A DNA stretch of 64,000 nt from Rhea pennata (taxonomy: Eukaryota; Chordata; Aves; Rheiformes; Rheidae): positions 100,731,435-100,795,434 of the forward strand of contig NC_084665.1 in assembly GCF_028389875.1 (NCBI RefSeq). The letters are read 5' to 3'. The translations under genes and the position numbers were made by a program. Shown piece after piece: positions 52,601 through 61,865 of this stretch. Within the stretch, counting starts at the first letter, position 1. Every line of letters begins with the position of its first letter. Under the pieces are notes generated by a model. That model ran no database searches. It saw nothing but the letters and a program-made list of their open reading frames with translations, and was not told the origin of the DNA.

Positions 52601-55600
52601 CTTACAACATTATGAGGCTGGATGAGGAGCATTCAACACAGAACCCTGCTGGGAAAAGAAAAAGCGACAGGGAACAGTAACAAACACAGAGAAGGAGAGT
52701 AGAAAATTACATTATGAAAGGCAAGCAGGGGCAGAGGGACAGGTTGGGAAGAAGAATCTAATAAGCAGAAACACACAGAATCAAAGGGAAAGAAAGAGCT
52801 ATAGGTGACCTCGGTAATAAATATCTGAAGAAATTAAGACAGAGATAAATGAGAGAAAAATCAGTTAGGAGGAAGGGAAAAAAATCAGGAAAAACTCAAA
52901 ATTGGAATAGAGAAGTTGTATACTACTGCACAACTTCACAAGCTTCAAAAAAAAAAAAAGAAAGAAAATATGGGTCATGTTCAATATATGTATACTGGAA
53001 AATGCACCATTGCTACTAACTTAATGTTTTAAGTCTCTCAGCTAACCACAATATTCCAAAAGCATTTAAAATACAAAAGTACTCTGGTGCACTACCACCA
53101 CACATAGTGAAGATAGTTTACTTGCAAATTTAAAGAAAAAATTCTGTATATTCAAACAGGAGTGTGACAGTTCTTTAACTCCTCATTCATGTAAAACTGA
53201 TGAAAACAAGATGTCTGAATCGCTAGGGGAATGAGGAGGAAGGAAGGAGAATTAGTCCTAAAACAAGATTCAAAACTTTAAATCTCACATCTTTATTTCC
53301 CTCATTTTTATTAACATAACTCTTCCCATGATTATCTGTCATGATAATCAAAATTCAGACAAATATTCAGATTTTTGACACACTGGTCAGTAAATCTAAA
53401 TTGCAGAAAGTTTTCTTCCTGTAGATGCTATGTCTGGTTTCCTTTTGCTTACCTACGCACATAGAACAGAATTTCACTATTCCTGCTTTGTGTCATTGTA
53501 AATGCTACTTGCACCTGTATCATGATATCAGCAGAACCGAACAAATCCAAGGCCGATTCCCTATTTTGAATTCTAAAAGCATCACAGATATTATGCAAAT
53601 AGTTGAACATTTAAAAATTGCTACCATGTTATATGCCACTGACAATGTAAGAACTAGCCATTAAGTTTTAGTGGGGAAAAAAATAGAAACAACCTAAAAC
53701 AGTAATTAATGCGTGTGTCCAGGTAAACCTTAAGTGGCGCTAACAACAAACTGATAAAGCAATGAAATATATGCACTTATAGTGAAAGAAATAACACTAA
53801 ATCTCAAGCTCTACAAATGAAGATGGCCTATTTTATTTTTCCTATTGACATCTGAGATGCATATATTCAAGAAGTAGATAGAGAAAAAATACAAATTTCA
53901 AGAGATTAAATCATTAATATTTACATAAGAAATACATAATGATATTACAAAACTTATAAGAAAACATCGAATTCCAATTATTTTAGGATTTTTTCCTGTA
54001 CGCAAGTAATCTGTTTAATTGAAAAGAACTTCTCTATCACTACCTTGTACTAACCCTGCAAGGCCAGAAAAGAATCACAGTAGTTAGCCTTTGAAATATT
54101 AAATTAAACATTTACTCCTGGTTCTCTTTTAATCTTTAAGCTGTGAAGAAGGCTTTTTCCTGTTTTTAATAATAAAAATATATGAAAGCATTAGGATTAA
54201 TAAATGTAACAAGACAGCATGAATCTTGACAGAGGACTGACTCCTCATTTAAAAAAAAATGGAGTTACATGGCTATGAATCCAAAATTCTCTGGTTATGG
54301 GAGCCTGTTACTTAGGATGTAGAGAGTAGTAAAAAAAATTCCAACTATAAAGTAAAAATACAGCAAATCAAGAACTTATTTTTGTTAGTTAAGCCTTTAA
54401 ATGACTTCTGTGATTTGTGAATACAATAACTGCCTTGCAAATCTTTTCACAGAGCCAACATCTCTTCATTCATGAAACTGTTCAAAAGGAACAAACAACT
54501 AACCTTTCAGAAGACCTAAAGTGGGAAAAACTGGTAGTTTGTTAACTACAAACCAAAAGCATGCAAAATGAACATTTTCCAGGTTCTCAATATAATAGCA
54601 ATACAGCAGACAGATTTTATACAGAAAAATTACTACCTTAGTCACAAGATAGTGTGCAACTGTTCACATGGAGAGCTTGTAGGAAGGAAGGCAGGGAGAG
54701 GTAAGAATACTGAGAGAAACTGTAGACCCTATTTTGGTTAGCAATCTGGAGGTTAGAGTCACAATTACTTAATCTACAGGAGAAAAATAAATGTACATTT
54801 GCTTTCAGTTAAAAAAAGAGAGAGAGAGAGAGAGAGACTGAATTTGCCAACATAGCCAGCCAGAATGCTAGCTAAAGAAAAGCATTTGTAGTCTGAACAA
54901 CTCTTTTGGCTCTAAAGATTTAGTAGGTGATAGCAATTTTAGCAGAGGTAATGCTTTCAACAGTAGTAAGGAAACTACAGAATAAAATTACAAAGAGAGC
55001 AATCTGCACTTGGTGAAAGCATTTTTCAGGTTCCAAGCAGCTATCTAGAGGGACAGGAAGAAAGGAGTAATTAAAAGGATGTCCTTAACACCCTTTGCAT
55101 GCTCTCTTATAGGGGCAGTCTTCCTCATTTGTTAGAAATACCTGATGTGATAAACGTCACACCTTTATGCAGTTAAGCTTATGGGTACTTTATTATGAAA
55201 TACCAAAACATCTCTGGAAAATAACACAATACAAATTCCATTCTCTCTACCGTATGCATAATAAATTAAATGGCTCTGGGAAACAATATTCTGAAAACTA
55301 CAGCATTCACAATAGCTGAGAAATACCAATTTAGCATGATCACTGTGATTAATTAGCTTGATTTTGGCTTAGGTATCAGATTATATTGGATGTGACAGGG
55401 GAAGAATCTGTGGCTGTTCACAAATCAGATAAATCGTCACTGTTCCATGGCTAGCTTCCACATGATGTGCAGTGAAGGAAATCATGTGATCTTAGCTATA
55501 AGGGTATCCAATCTGACCTGCTATGCTAACAAGCTTTTATAATCAGCGGATAGGCTTTCAGCAAGAAAAAAGAACAACAAAAATAAACCACCTCATTGTC

Positions 55601-58600
55601 ATGGTATCATACAAAGCGTTTTCTTTTTAAGTGTTCCTCTCAAAAGAAAAGTTGCACCATATAATCTTCTGGTCACAAAACTACTCAGAAGGAGGAGGGA
55701 AAAAAGAAAAAAGAGTAAAGATTGTCCAACAACTGTTCTACATAACCTACCCCTCCTATCCTGATTATTCAGCTTTTGGTAGAACAACCACTCTGCTGTA
55801 CTAATGACCAGGAAGGCACAAAGAAACATCAAGACCTAAAACGTAATATGGGATACTTCTGGTAGCTTCAAAAACCAGGGCTTCACTTCAAACCAATTCT
55901 TCAAAGCCTCATTTTGTCAAATTCTGTCCTCTAACTGGCCAAGAGAGCACTTTTACCAACTTCCAGTAAAAGCACTAGGCCTTTATTGGCAGACAGTAAA
56001 TAGCTTTCACCATGGCTAGATTCCTACAAATTGCAGTGAGTAACAAGATCTGTGAAGAGCCTGTACCTCAATTCACTGAAATAAGGGAAGACTTCCTACC
56101 TGCTGCTGTAGCACATTTATCTGCTCAGTCTAACCCCACAAACCAGCTACAAACCAAGTACGTTTTCCGTTTCACTCGTCACAAACACATCATAAGAGGG
56201 TCTTAGCATATCATCCCTTAATTTGTCCCATGTCCTTTCCACCTGGTGGAAGAGCCAAGAATAGTTATTTCCACCTTTGCTCACAGCCATTTTCAGAAGG
56301 TCCTGTCCAAAGAGCAGCATTCTCCAAACTGTTCAGTCAAAGCTGAACAAGACAACCCCATTCCATTGCTCAGTGGCAATTAGGAAGCAAGCTGACAGAG
56401 TAGACAAAGATCAACAGCATCTATCTGAAGAAACCATTTCGATCCAGCACAGAACAGCTGCAGGCAGAGACATAAACACAAAACTGCTTTACTGGCACTG
56501 ATAAATCTCCTGCTATCAGGAGACAGGCAACAGCATTCTCATGATCTTTGCAATCAACACATCAACAGTGCTGACCACAAGCTGTTACCATCTTCCCTGA
56601 CAGAAGTAGATAGTCCTACTTGCAAAAGAGCTTGTGTGCTTGCTGAGCAGATGCCTCTAACATACAGTGATTGGAAATTAAACTTCCAATTTGATTCACA
56701 TTAAAAAAAAAAAAAAAAAAAGTGGTTCTGTTCAACATTACATGAGTACTTGAACTATTTAAAGAACACGCAAGCAACTGTCAGCAGTACTGATCACAAA
56801 GTCAGACTATCACTATAAAAAGCCTAGTTCCTAGTTAACGATGTGCAAGATAAACCCTAAAGCTAAGACAGATGCAGTGTTGATGAGCAGTTAACTTTGG
56901 ATGAAGCCTGTAAACAACACCCAGCAAGAACTGATGTCAATCCAGCAGGAAAAAAAAAAAAAAGGCTGAAAACAGACTCATACCTGAAAATTAACTTAAG
57001 AGCAAGAAAAGGGAAATGTTTTTTAGACAAACACAGCTGGTAGATAAAAAGATGATCTCTGACAGCAGAGAAAATGCTGTCAAAACTGTGACAAAAATTA
57101 ATATATGGGTAAGCAGGCCTGATATCAGCCTTTCTCAAAGCTTCCAACTCAGAAACATAACTCATGCTCAAAACGAAAGTTTCACATTTGGAGACAGGGT
57201 ATAACATCTCTCAGTTTAAGGCATACAAAGTCAACATACCACCTTTGTGCATAGGTTTGTGAATACTCTTGAACTTTTTGCTTAAAGCAGGCTTTCCGAG
57301 CAGCATTAATGAGCCATACCTTCTGCTCCTCCATCTTATCTATGATAGTCAAATCACCTCATTCTAAGTATTTAGAATCTTCAGCTCATAGTAGTGGAAT
57401 ATGCTACCGCATGAAACCTTCACCACTTTATATAAATGTAAATGTGGACAGAAGAGAGTATATTTCAGTTATTCATGGTCCAGCAAACATGCTAAATCTA
57501 TCCTTTGCAGTTTAAACTGGCCTTCTGAATTAATTTTCATGAGTATTTTACACCTTTTTTTAAACTGTTTCATGGACTAGACATGGGTTATGCAAAATAC
57601 TGTTTGAAGGTCTAAAATAAGGATATGGCAGATAAATTTCTGCCTTCAGAAAAAATGAACTCTTCTTCAGGAGTCAACTCAAGACTGCTAACAGAATTAA
57701 AGACTATAAGAAACATCATCATCTACCCCTTCAGACAGAACATAACATTTCTTAGGTCTTGCTCTGGTTAACATTAATAGGTAACAATAAGTGTACTTAA
57801 TACCAGTAAAATCTTACCAAAAAATACATTTCAACAGGTAAAACTTTCACTTTAGAGAAGAGACAAGAGAACAGCCAATAGACGATCATCCTGTAACTAT
57901 ATCACTTAATGCACTACAGGATAAACTCATATTAAGATCCTACACAGGAAAAAATAAAAAAGAGAGAGAGAACTGGATGGGTTAGTAAGCAGTAAAATAT
58001 CTTTCTGCATGGCACAGTCTTGTAGCTCTAAGAATACAAGCAAGGCAAGCTTTGCAGGAAGAGTTACTGTTTTCAGACAAACCAATATTGGGATAGAGAT
58101 AAGCTTTCATGCATATAATCTGGAAGAAAAAACAACAAAAAAAAACAGCCTTCATATAAGTAGTTCTAAAAAGGATACTATCTCTTGTATGGCTGCACTC
58201 TTACCAGTAGACAATATAAGTTGTATTAGATCAGCAACAAGCTTTTCAGACAAATCGAATGATGAACTGCAAAAATGCTCAAGGACAAAAGACAAACAAA
58301 GAAATATAGCTTCAAACTAATTGTTATTCCTAAATAATAAAAAAGAAATACTACAGTCATATTGTCTCAGAATAAAAAGACAATTCTTAACAAGGCCTGT
58401 AAAAAACAAGCAACAAGAGCATTCTCTGATCTTCTGAATCCTCACTACGTGAATTTCAAATTGCATGTTTTCATTTACTTACTAAAAAATGTGCTTCTAC
58501 AGATTAAAAAAGTAAATACAAGAACAGAGTATAAATCAATCAAAATTGATTTTGAGTCTACAGGTAGCCTGAACAGTAAATCTCAAATTTTACTTTAACA

Positions 58601-60300
58601 CACAGCAAGCCTAAAATTTGCATATGATTATTTAAATATTAATAGTATTAATTATTCTATTCATGATCACTTTCAGGAGAAATATCCAGGTAGTCTGCCA
58701 AAATGCTCCAAAATCTCCTCATGTAACTACCAAAATATCTAGCTGTAGCCTACCAATTAATACACAAATTTTAAATGCAGTATAGGCTTACTGAAGGATG
58801 CACAGTGTTTGATAGCATGAAGCTAGAATCTGCCTTACTGTTTTACTGGGAGGGCATAAAAAATCTGCAGAGGAAGAATTTGGTTTGGTTGTGGAATTAT
58901 TTAAATTCTTTATATATATTAATATTGAAATAGTTTTGTTTCGTGGGTTAACGGATATGGATTACGGCAAGAACAATAGCAAATTTTAGATGGCCTGGCC
59001 TCAAATCTTGTTGCACCGAAGTAGCAAAAAAAAAAAATCAAATATTTTGTTTTGGCTTTGTAGTTCACTTCTATTACTACCTCAGTCAATAGCATCTTTG
59101 ATTACAGCTTTCCTGTTTATAATACCGTTCAATTTAGTGAAGGTGTAAATTTAGTCTGTCGGTAGAAATAAAATACACTCTGTGTTAGGAAATGGTCAAA
59201 ATTTTCACAAACAGTTCATGAAAGTCTCTAGAATGTTTTTTAGATGTGGATATAGTCAAAGTTGATCAAAGTTATTTACAGTAATCTACAATACATTTTT
59301 TTCAGTAACCAACTTGGAAATTTTTATTTTAATTCCAGTCAAACAAGAAAAACTATTAAGTACAGAAGAGTATATTTTCATCTCTAATATTAAATTCGGT
59401 GCAATCATTCTAGCTAAAAATTAAGTGATTTTTTAGAAACTGGACAACTGATTTTTCTTTTTTTTCCCCTTTTCTTTCAGACTGCTTCAACACCCCAATA
59501 TTATTCTTGTTTACCACATTTCTCTAGATTGATTCCAATTCAAGTGTTTCCAAACATTAGTGAAGAACTGTATTATCTATCCAGTGTTTTCTTTGAACAA
59601 ACAAAGCAAAACACCCAGTATCGGTTATCAGCTCAGTACTAGAACTCCCAGTACTAACAGAGTAACCCTAAGGTTAGGGTAATAATTTGTACAACTCAAA
59701 TACTCCTATTGCTAATCCTGAATTATTAAAATTTTGAAAGTAACTGGTGACTTCCTGATCAGGCACAGTAGTTAGGCTAAACAAGTCACAACTTTACTTG
59801 GGAAAAATTTACACGTACTCAAAACAAAGCCTGAATTACTTCTGATCCAGATTAGGAGGAGCCTTTCCCCATCGTTACATGACCAACTTAAAGTACGAAC
59901 TGCACATGTTTTAAGGCCTAACATGTAAGCAGCGCAACAAAAGGGGCAGGAAGGAGAGAGAAAACCCAAAGTACTATTTCTACATTATCAAAAAGGGATG
60001 GCACTAGAGTATTACTGAATTTTAAATTGTAATTTTAAAAAAATTGTAAGATTTACCTGTTGAACAAGGCATCTGGAAATTGGGATCATTGCTATCCAAA
60101 ACAGGCAAACAGAACTGGGCACTTGCAGATCCTAGCATAGGATCCTTATCGCTGAGCATGTTCTTCAGCGAATCCTCTAAGACATTTTGACTTGTACTAA
60201 AATCCTCACAGACTTCATTCTCCAGGTTGGATCCTAGAAATAGGGCATCATCTAAGTGTTCAGTAGGAATTAAATGGTTAAATGTATCAACTATATCCAT
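12570..60300 (-). CDS. PHF3: PHF3 (PHD finger protein 3), whole coding span, 15 coding exons
   Basis: PHF3 is a nuclear protein that docks on elongating RNA polymerase II through its SPOC domain, which recognises the Ser2-phosphorylated C-terminal domain. It competes with TFIIS and limits expression of neuronal genes. Coding segments in transcript order are 60300-60057, 50355-50194, 48979-47170, 36535-36211, 34909-34738, 32427-32274, 32164-32008, 31139-31023, 25769-25641, 25194-25059, 24670-24475, 22990-22843, 21321-21232, 17190-16995 and 14752-12570. All introns are GT-AG and all phases match, giving 6219 nt or 2072 residues plus stop; human PHF3 is about 2039. Domains: PHD finger about 729-779 with C4HC3 ligands C729, C732, C744, C747, H752, C755, C775 and C778; TFIIS central domain about 934-1052; SPOC about 1207-1350; then a proline-rich stretch and a charged Arg/Glu/Lys/Asp tail. 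The start ATG at 60300 opens [16 protein letters not shown], the known vertebrate N-terminus. No frameshift or missing ligand is seen. Identity is near certain; individual exon ends rest on splice consensus and phase. Confidence 0.97.
14753..16994 (-). other. PHF3: PHF3 intron 14
   Basis: GT-AG intron of 2242 bp between the last SPOC exon and the terminal exon. AT-rich, with no recognised repeat and no supported exon. Confidence 0.9.
16995..17190 (-). CDS. PHF3: PHF3 coding exon 14 (SPOC domain)
   Basis: Starts after TTGTAAACAG and ends GGGCCTG|GTAAGT. It encodes residues 1281-1345 plus one base: [20 protein letters not shown], then [20 protein letters not shown] and LYLIPLG. These are the closing strands of the SPOC domain and its conserved C-terminal motif. 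Confidence 0.96.
17426..17448. repeat. A23 homopolymer
   Basis: Uninterrupted run of 23 A residues on the + strand in a PHF3 intron. The purine-rich sequence before it is not a recognisable retroposon. Confidence 0.85.
18835..20960 (+). mobile_element. Old, heavily decayed CR1 LINE, truncated at both ends
   Basis: Fragments of a CR1 ORF2 can be followed in order although no frame stays open. Endonuclease region: a [16 protein letters not shown] segment near 18990 and [20 protein letters not shown] near 19180-19240. The linker with DFS follows near 19300-19390. Reverse transcriptase: [13 protein letters not shown] near 20065-20105, and matches to the [11 protein letters not shown] and later regions at about 20610-20950. 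It breaks off around 20960 without the CR1 3' terminus. Many stops, frameshifts and internal gaps mark it as much older than the copy at 27363-30446. It lies antisense to PHF3. Ends are approximate; the subfamily cannot be named. Confidence 0.8.
21232..21321 (-). CDS. PHF3: PHF3 coding exon 13 (SPOC domain)
   Basis: Starts after CTCTTCTGTAG and ends ACCAAG|GTAAGA. It is exactly 30 codons (residues 1251-1280): [20 protein letters not shown] and then [10 protein letters not shown], the middle of the SPOC domain. It is the smallest coding exon and is symmetric, so skipping it would keep the frame but break the fold. Confidence 0.96.
21825..22340 (-). mobile_element. CR1 LINE, 5'-truncated 3' fragment
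   Basis: The + strand reads GAGGTTGGAAGGGACCTCTG and on into the complement of the CR1 3' end, so the element runs on the minus strand, sense to PHF3. Its frame (21897-22318) encodes the end of ORF2: [60 protein letters not shown] and the terminal [16 protein letters not shown]. About 500 bp remain, typical of 5'-truncated CR1 insertions. The region between the GLEH and LSMRN motifs is shortened compared with the copy at 27363-30446, so it is internally deleted. Confidence 0.93.
22347..22402. repeat. TG-rich microsatellite
   Basis: Imperfect (TG)n with TATA interruptions directly beside the 5' end of the truncated CR1 fragment. It forms alternating purine-pyrimidine sequence, including a run of five TG units. 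Confidence 0.85.
22843..22990 (-). CDS. PHF3: PHF3 coding exon 12 (start of SPOC domain)
   Basis: Starts after CATTTTTAG and ends ACAGAG|GTATTT. It encodes about residues 1201-1250: [20 protein letters not shown] and then [20 protein letters not shown]. This is the first part of the SPOC domain, a beta-barrel fold that binds phosphoserine peptides; in PHF3 the ligand is the phosphorylated RNA polymerase II tail. Confidence 0.96.
22991..24474 (-). other. PHF3: PHF3 intron 11
   Basis: GT-AG intron of 1484 bp. The 124-codon and 86-codon minus-strand frames at 23471-23865 have no recognisable domain. No transposon is recognised. Confidence 0.88.
24475..24670 (-). CDS. PHF3: PHF3 coding exon 11
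   Basis: Starts after TTTTCTCTAG and ends CTCCCAAG|GTAATG. It encodes about residues 1136-1200: [20 protein letters not shown], then a Ser/Glu/Asp-rich linker ([20 protein letters not shown]) leading to the SPOC domain. The minus-strand frame is continuous and agrees with the vertebrate protein. Confidence 0.95.
24671..25058 (-). other. PHF3: PHF3 intron 10
   Basis: GT-AG intron of 388 bp, AT-rich, nothing else recognised. Confidence 0.9.
25059..25194 (-). CDS. PHF3: PHF3 coding exon 10
   Basis: Starts after CTTTCCTTAG and ends TGCATAG|GTAATT. It encodes residues 1091-1135 plus one base: a Glu/Lys-rich linker ending [12 protein letters not shown], a conserved CxxC segment of PHF3. Its phase matches both neighbours. 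Confidence 0.95.
25195..25640 (-). other. PHF3: PHF3 intron 9
   Basis: GT-AG intron of 446 bp. Its first 28 transcript bases are GT followed by 26 A. Nothing else is recognised. Confidence 0.9.
25613..25638 (-). repeat. A26 tract directly against a PHF3 5' splice site
   Basis: Written as T26 on the + strand. On the PHF3 transcript it follows the GT of the exon 9 donor with no gap. Homopolymers of this length are usually variable, so the composition of this splice site may differ between individuals. See the finding. Confidence 0.9.
25641..25769 (-). CDS. PHF3: PHF3 coding exon 9
   Basis: Starts after TGTTTTTACAG and ends GTTCAG|GTAAAA. It is 43 codons (residues 1048-1090) and covers the conserved helix [20 protein letters not shown] after the TFIIS central domain. 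The donor GT is followed at once by 26 A residues in the transcript, so positions +3 to +28 of the intron are all A and the usual G at +5 is absent. Confidence 0.95.
27580..30367 (+). pseudogene. CR1 ORF2 (endonuclease-reverse transcriptase), broken
   Basis: It opens [20 protein letters not shown] at 27580. The endonuclease region shows IAITETWWD (near 27690), [14 protein letters not shown] (27901) and [14 protein letters not shown] (near 28000). Reverse transcriptase motifs follow: SMGPDGMHP (near 28915), [14 protein letters not shown] (near 29300), [20 protein letters not shown] (near 29470) and the catalytic FADD (near 29563). The frame is broken by stops at 27658, 27874, 27982, 29003, 29444 and 30122, and by one frameshift at the G13 run 28355-28367, where it moves from frame 1 to frame 2. 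Three of the stops are TGA. The true end is TAG at 30365-30367. A dead copy with few lesions. Confidence 0.93.
28355..28367 (+). repeat. G13 run at the CR1 frameshift
   Basis: Thirteen G residues mark the point where the CR1 reading frame changes from frame 1 to frame 2; the downstream frame resumes at once with [10 protein letters not shown]. Either a true indel in the element or a homopolymer sequencing error would explain it. Confidence 0.85.
31023..31139 (-). CDS. PHF3: PHF3 coding exon 8 (TFIIS central domain)
   Basis: Starts after CTTTCTTCTAG and ends AGACAT|GTGAGA. It is exactly 39 codons (residues 1009-1047): [20 protein letters not shown] and then [17 protein letters not shown]. This completes the main fold of the TFIIS central domain, with the usual M(S/T)xEELAS motif. 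Confidence 0.96.
31140..32007 (-). other. PHF3: PHF3 intron 7
   Basis: GT-AG intron of 868 bp, A-rich on the + strand, with no recognised element. Confidence 0.9.
32008..32164 (-). CDS. PHF3: PHF3 coding exon 7 (TFIIS central domain)
   Basis: Starts after TTCTCTCACAG and ends AATAAT|GTATGT. It encodes about residues 956-1008, including [20 protein letters not shown] and [14 protein letters not shown], the hallmark core of the TFIIS central domain. TFIIS uses this domain to contact RNA polymerase II; in PHF3 its role is less clear, though the protein competes with TFIIS. Confidence 0.96.
32274..32427 (-). CDS. PHF3: PHF3 coding exon 6 (start of TFIIS central domain)
   Basis: Starts after GTTTTGATAG and ends ATGAAAAG|GTGTGTGTG. 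It encodes about residues 905-955: a Lys-rich patch, then [19 protein letters not shown], the opening helix of the TFIIS central domain. The donor sits at the start of a short GT repeat. It is separated from exon 7 by the shortest intron of the gene (109 bp). Confidence 0.95.
32428..34737 (-). other. PHF3: PHF3 intron 5
   Basis: GT-AG intron of 2310 bp. It has an A19 run at 33107-33125 and a G/A-rich stretch at about 34178-34222. No exon or transposon is recognised. Confidence 0.9.
34738..34909 (-). CDS. PHF3: PHF3 coding exon 5
   Basis: Starts after GTTTATTTCAG and ends AAATCAG|GTAAGT. It encodes residues 848-904 plus one base. The sequence is a polar linker ([27 protein letters not shown]) between the PHD finger and the TFIIS-like domain, with no fold expected. 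Its phase matches exons 4 and 6. Confidence 0.94.
34910..36210 (-). other. PHF3: PHF3 intron 4
   Basis: GT-AG intron of 1301 bp. It contains a short AAT-type repeat near 35665-35697. Nothing else is recognised. Confidence 0.9.
36211..36535 (-). CDS. PHF3: PHF3 coding exon 4 (main part of the PHD finger)
   Basis: Starts after TTGTTTTCAG with one base completing an Arg codon, then [20 protein letters not shown]; ends AGACGG|GTAAGA. It supplies zinc ligands C744, C747, H752, C755, C775 and C778 of the C4HC3 PHD finger. It continues with a charged linker up to about residue 847. The WFHGDCVG motif is typical of the PHF3/DIDO1 type of finger. All eight ligands are intact across exons 3 and 4. Confidence 0.97.
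40940..40959. repeat. A20 homopolymer
   Basis: Run of 20 A residues in PHF3 intron 3 with no recognisable retroposon body next to it. Confidence 0.85.
43410..43447. repeat. Tandem duplication, 22-bp period
   Basis: The 16-base word TTTTCACCAATACATA occurs at 43410-43425 and again exactly at 43432-43447, next to a TA/CA-rich stretch. Probably a local slippage duplication. Confidence 0.8.
45435..45460. repeat. Perfect inverted repeat, 11-bp stem and 4-base loop
   Basis: ACTACTTATAC, then TACT, then GTATAAGTAGT. The arms are exact reverse complements. It lies deep in PHF3 intron 3, and no small-RNA family is recognised around it. Confidence 0.85.
47170..48979 (-). CDS. PHF3: PHF3 coding exon 3 (large exon, first two PHD ligands)
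   Basis: An 1810-nt exon encoding about residues 136-738. It starts after TCCTTTAATAG with split-codon bases followed by PVRSLRQS and ends AACAG|GTGTGTG. Most of it is a low-complexity region rich in Ser, Glu, Lys and Thr, expected to be disordered, with no folded domain visible. The last residues, [10 protein letters not shown], give the first two zinc ligands of the PHD finger (C729, C732); the rest of the finger is on the next exon, 10.6 kb away. The donor lies in a GT repeat. If the intron were retained, the frame would run on to 47079, replacing the rest of the finger and truncating the protein. Confidence 0.96.
48980..50193 (-). other. PHF3: PHF3 intron 2
   Basis: GT-AG intron of 1214 bp, AT-rich, nothing recognised. 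Confidence 0.9.
50194..50355 (-). CDS. PHF3: PHF3 coding exon 2
   Basis: Starts after TTTTTTTCCAG and ends CACAAG|GTGATC. It encodes residues 82-135 with split codons at both ends. Recognisable PHF3 segments are [21 protein letters not shown] and [11 protein letters not shown]. The segment is acidic and then basic, and probably unstructured. Its phase fits exons 1 and 3. Confidence 0.95.
54817..54837. repeat. (AG)n microsatellite
   Basis: About ten uninterrupted AG units in PHF3 intronic sequence, preceded by a short A run. Confidence 0.9.
56703..56721. repeat. A19 homopolymer
   Basis: Run of 19 A residues in the intron between PHF3 coding exons 1 and 2. Confidence 0.85.
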
Positions 60301-60325
60301 GAAGACTCCTGTGTGTCTTTCAGCC
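60057..60325 (-). CDS. PHF3: PHF3 coding exon 1 (start codon exon)
   Basis: The acceptor TTTCTATAG precedes 60325 and the donor CAACAG|GTAAAT follows 60057. The exon carries 25 nt before the ATG at 60300-60298 and then residues 1-81 plus one base of codon 82. It contains the acidic, highly conserved N-terminal segment of PHF3 ([24 protein letters not shown]). The 25 nt before the ATG are open in the same frame, which matters for the candidate upstream exon at 63837-63943. Confidence 0.95.
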
Positions 60326-61781
60326 CTATAGAAAGACAAGAAAAATACCATAAGAAAATAAGCTACAAATTGTAAAACACCTAAGAAACCAGCAAATTGT
60401 TTTGGCTGTTGTGCTTGATAAAGAATATTTAAGGTATTTAGAATTGTAACAAAAAAATCTGCTTATGGCTTAGAATGTCTCGCTGCAGATGTAAAACCAT
60501 TTTTTTAATTGATTAAAAACTCACGTGATAGAAGAGCTTATATTAATAACCTATCAGCAGAGCAGTGCCATTTCTACAGATTATATATAACACGGATTAA
60601 CTGAAACATCTCCTTTCAAGAATTTGTTTCGATCTTAATCAAGCAGGGCGGGGGTGGAAAGGGGGCATGTACAAGGAATCAAGAATAACTAAACCTGAGA
60701 AGTAGTACTGTGAGGACATATCTTTCTTCATCTTTAAATATAAAAATCCTGCACTAACCTCGATGAGAAAACTCAGAAACTGGGCCCAAAATTAGGAGGG
60801 GCTATATTTCCATTCATATGCAAACTATCAAGTACTTTATAGCAAGTGACTATTTTTAAGCAGAGAAGTCTTATCCCATATTATATTTCACCTATTATTA
60901 TATTCAGTAAACATACAGAAATTTTATATGAAAACATGACCTCATCAAGTACACAGGAATTCTATTACCTGATTTCACGATGGGCAGAATTTCACCATCC
61001 TTTTACTAACTCTAATTTTAATGAAGTTTAGGTAAGACTTAAGGAACTCTAATGAAAGATAACAGCTATATTTTACAACGTATTCCCTATTTCCAGAAAA
61101 CTTTTCTGTGATATAGCAGAAATGCAACTAATTCAGCAGAGATTCAGCTAACAGCAGCATAGAGTCACTATGCAACAGAATGAAAAAACAGTGAGTAAAA
61201 TGCTTCTTCAAAACTTTAGCTTAACCATATACTTACGGTACTAACAGATAATTATAATAAACTGGAAAACAGTGGCTAGGGAAAACGAGTAGTGCCTGGC
61301 ATCATTTGGCATAGAGGAAAGACTAGGAGACCAGTTTTGTCACACAAATACATTCTCTCCCTCTCCTTCCTGCCCTTCACCTCCACTCCCCAGAGTAAAC
61401 AGTTTAGTTTTTTTAAAAAAAAAATAAAGAAAGAAAGAAAGAAAAAGGAGAGAAGTGAGATTAAGACTTTGTAATATCTGAATTACTTACTATATTCCTA
61501 TTCCAGCAACCCACTTACTTACATCCGCTTACACTTACTAAAATAATAAATTTGCTTCATTATATATGTTAACTAGATATTTCCATTTTAACAGTCAACA
61601 GGAAAAATCTTAGGCATTCACACATTTAAGAACTTTGCTACAAATTCAACCATATTTTTGCGATTTATGACCATTTCACAAATTTACAAAAACTACAGAT
61701 GAGTATAAAAGATTTTTCTCACAAAAAATATGACAGTCTTCCTTCTTCCATGGGGAAGCGAGAAAGAAAACACAAGACAGG

Positions 61782-61865
61782 TATGTCACCACACCTCTGC
61801 AGAGTATAGTGTCTTTATGGGATGTGTATATCACTACGCCTTTGCAGAACACAGTGTCTTTACAG
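61782..61865. repeat. Imperfect 39-bp direct duplication, 45-bp spacing
   Basis: The 39 bases at 61782-61820 align without gaps to 61827-61865 with 9 mismatches. Both copies contain a CTNTGCAGA-type core and AGTGTCTTTA. All nine differences are transitions. Confidence 0.8.

Larger units (their letters stand above)
50356..60056 (-). other. PHF3: PHF3 intron between coding exons 1 and 2
   Basis: GT-AG intron of 9701 bp. It contains an A/C-rich low-complexity stretch at about 51565-51605, a (GA)n microsatellite at 54817-54837 and an A19 run at 56703-56721. Somewhat less AT-rich stretches with short open frames occur at about 50500-51080 and 55900-56650; neither has a recognisable domain and both could be decayed repeats. 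No supported exon is seen. Confidence 0.88.
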
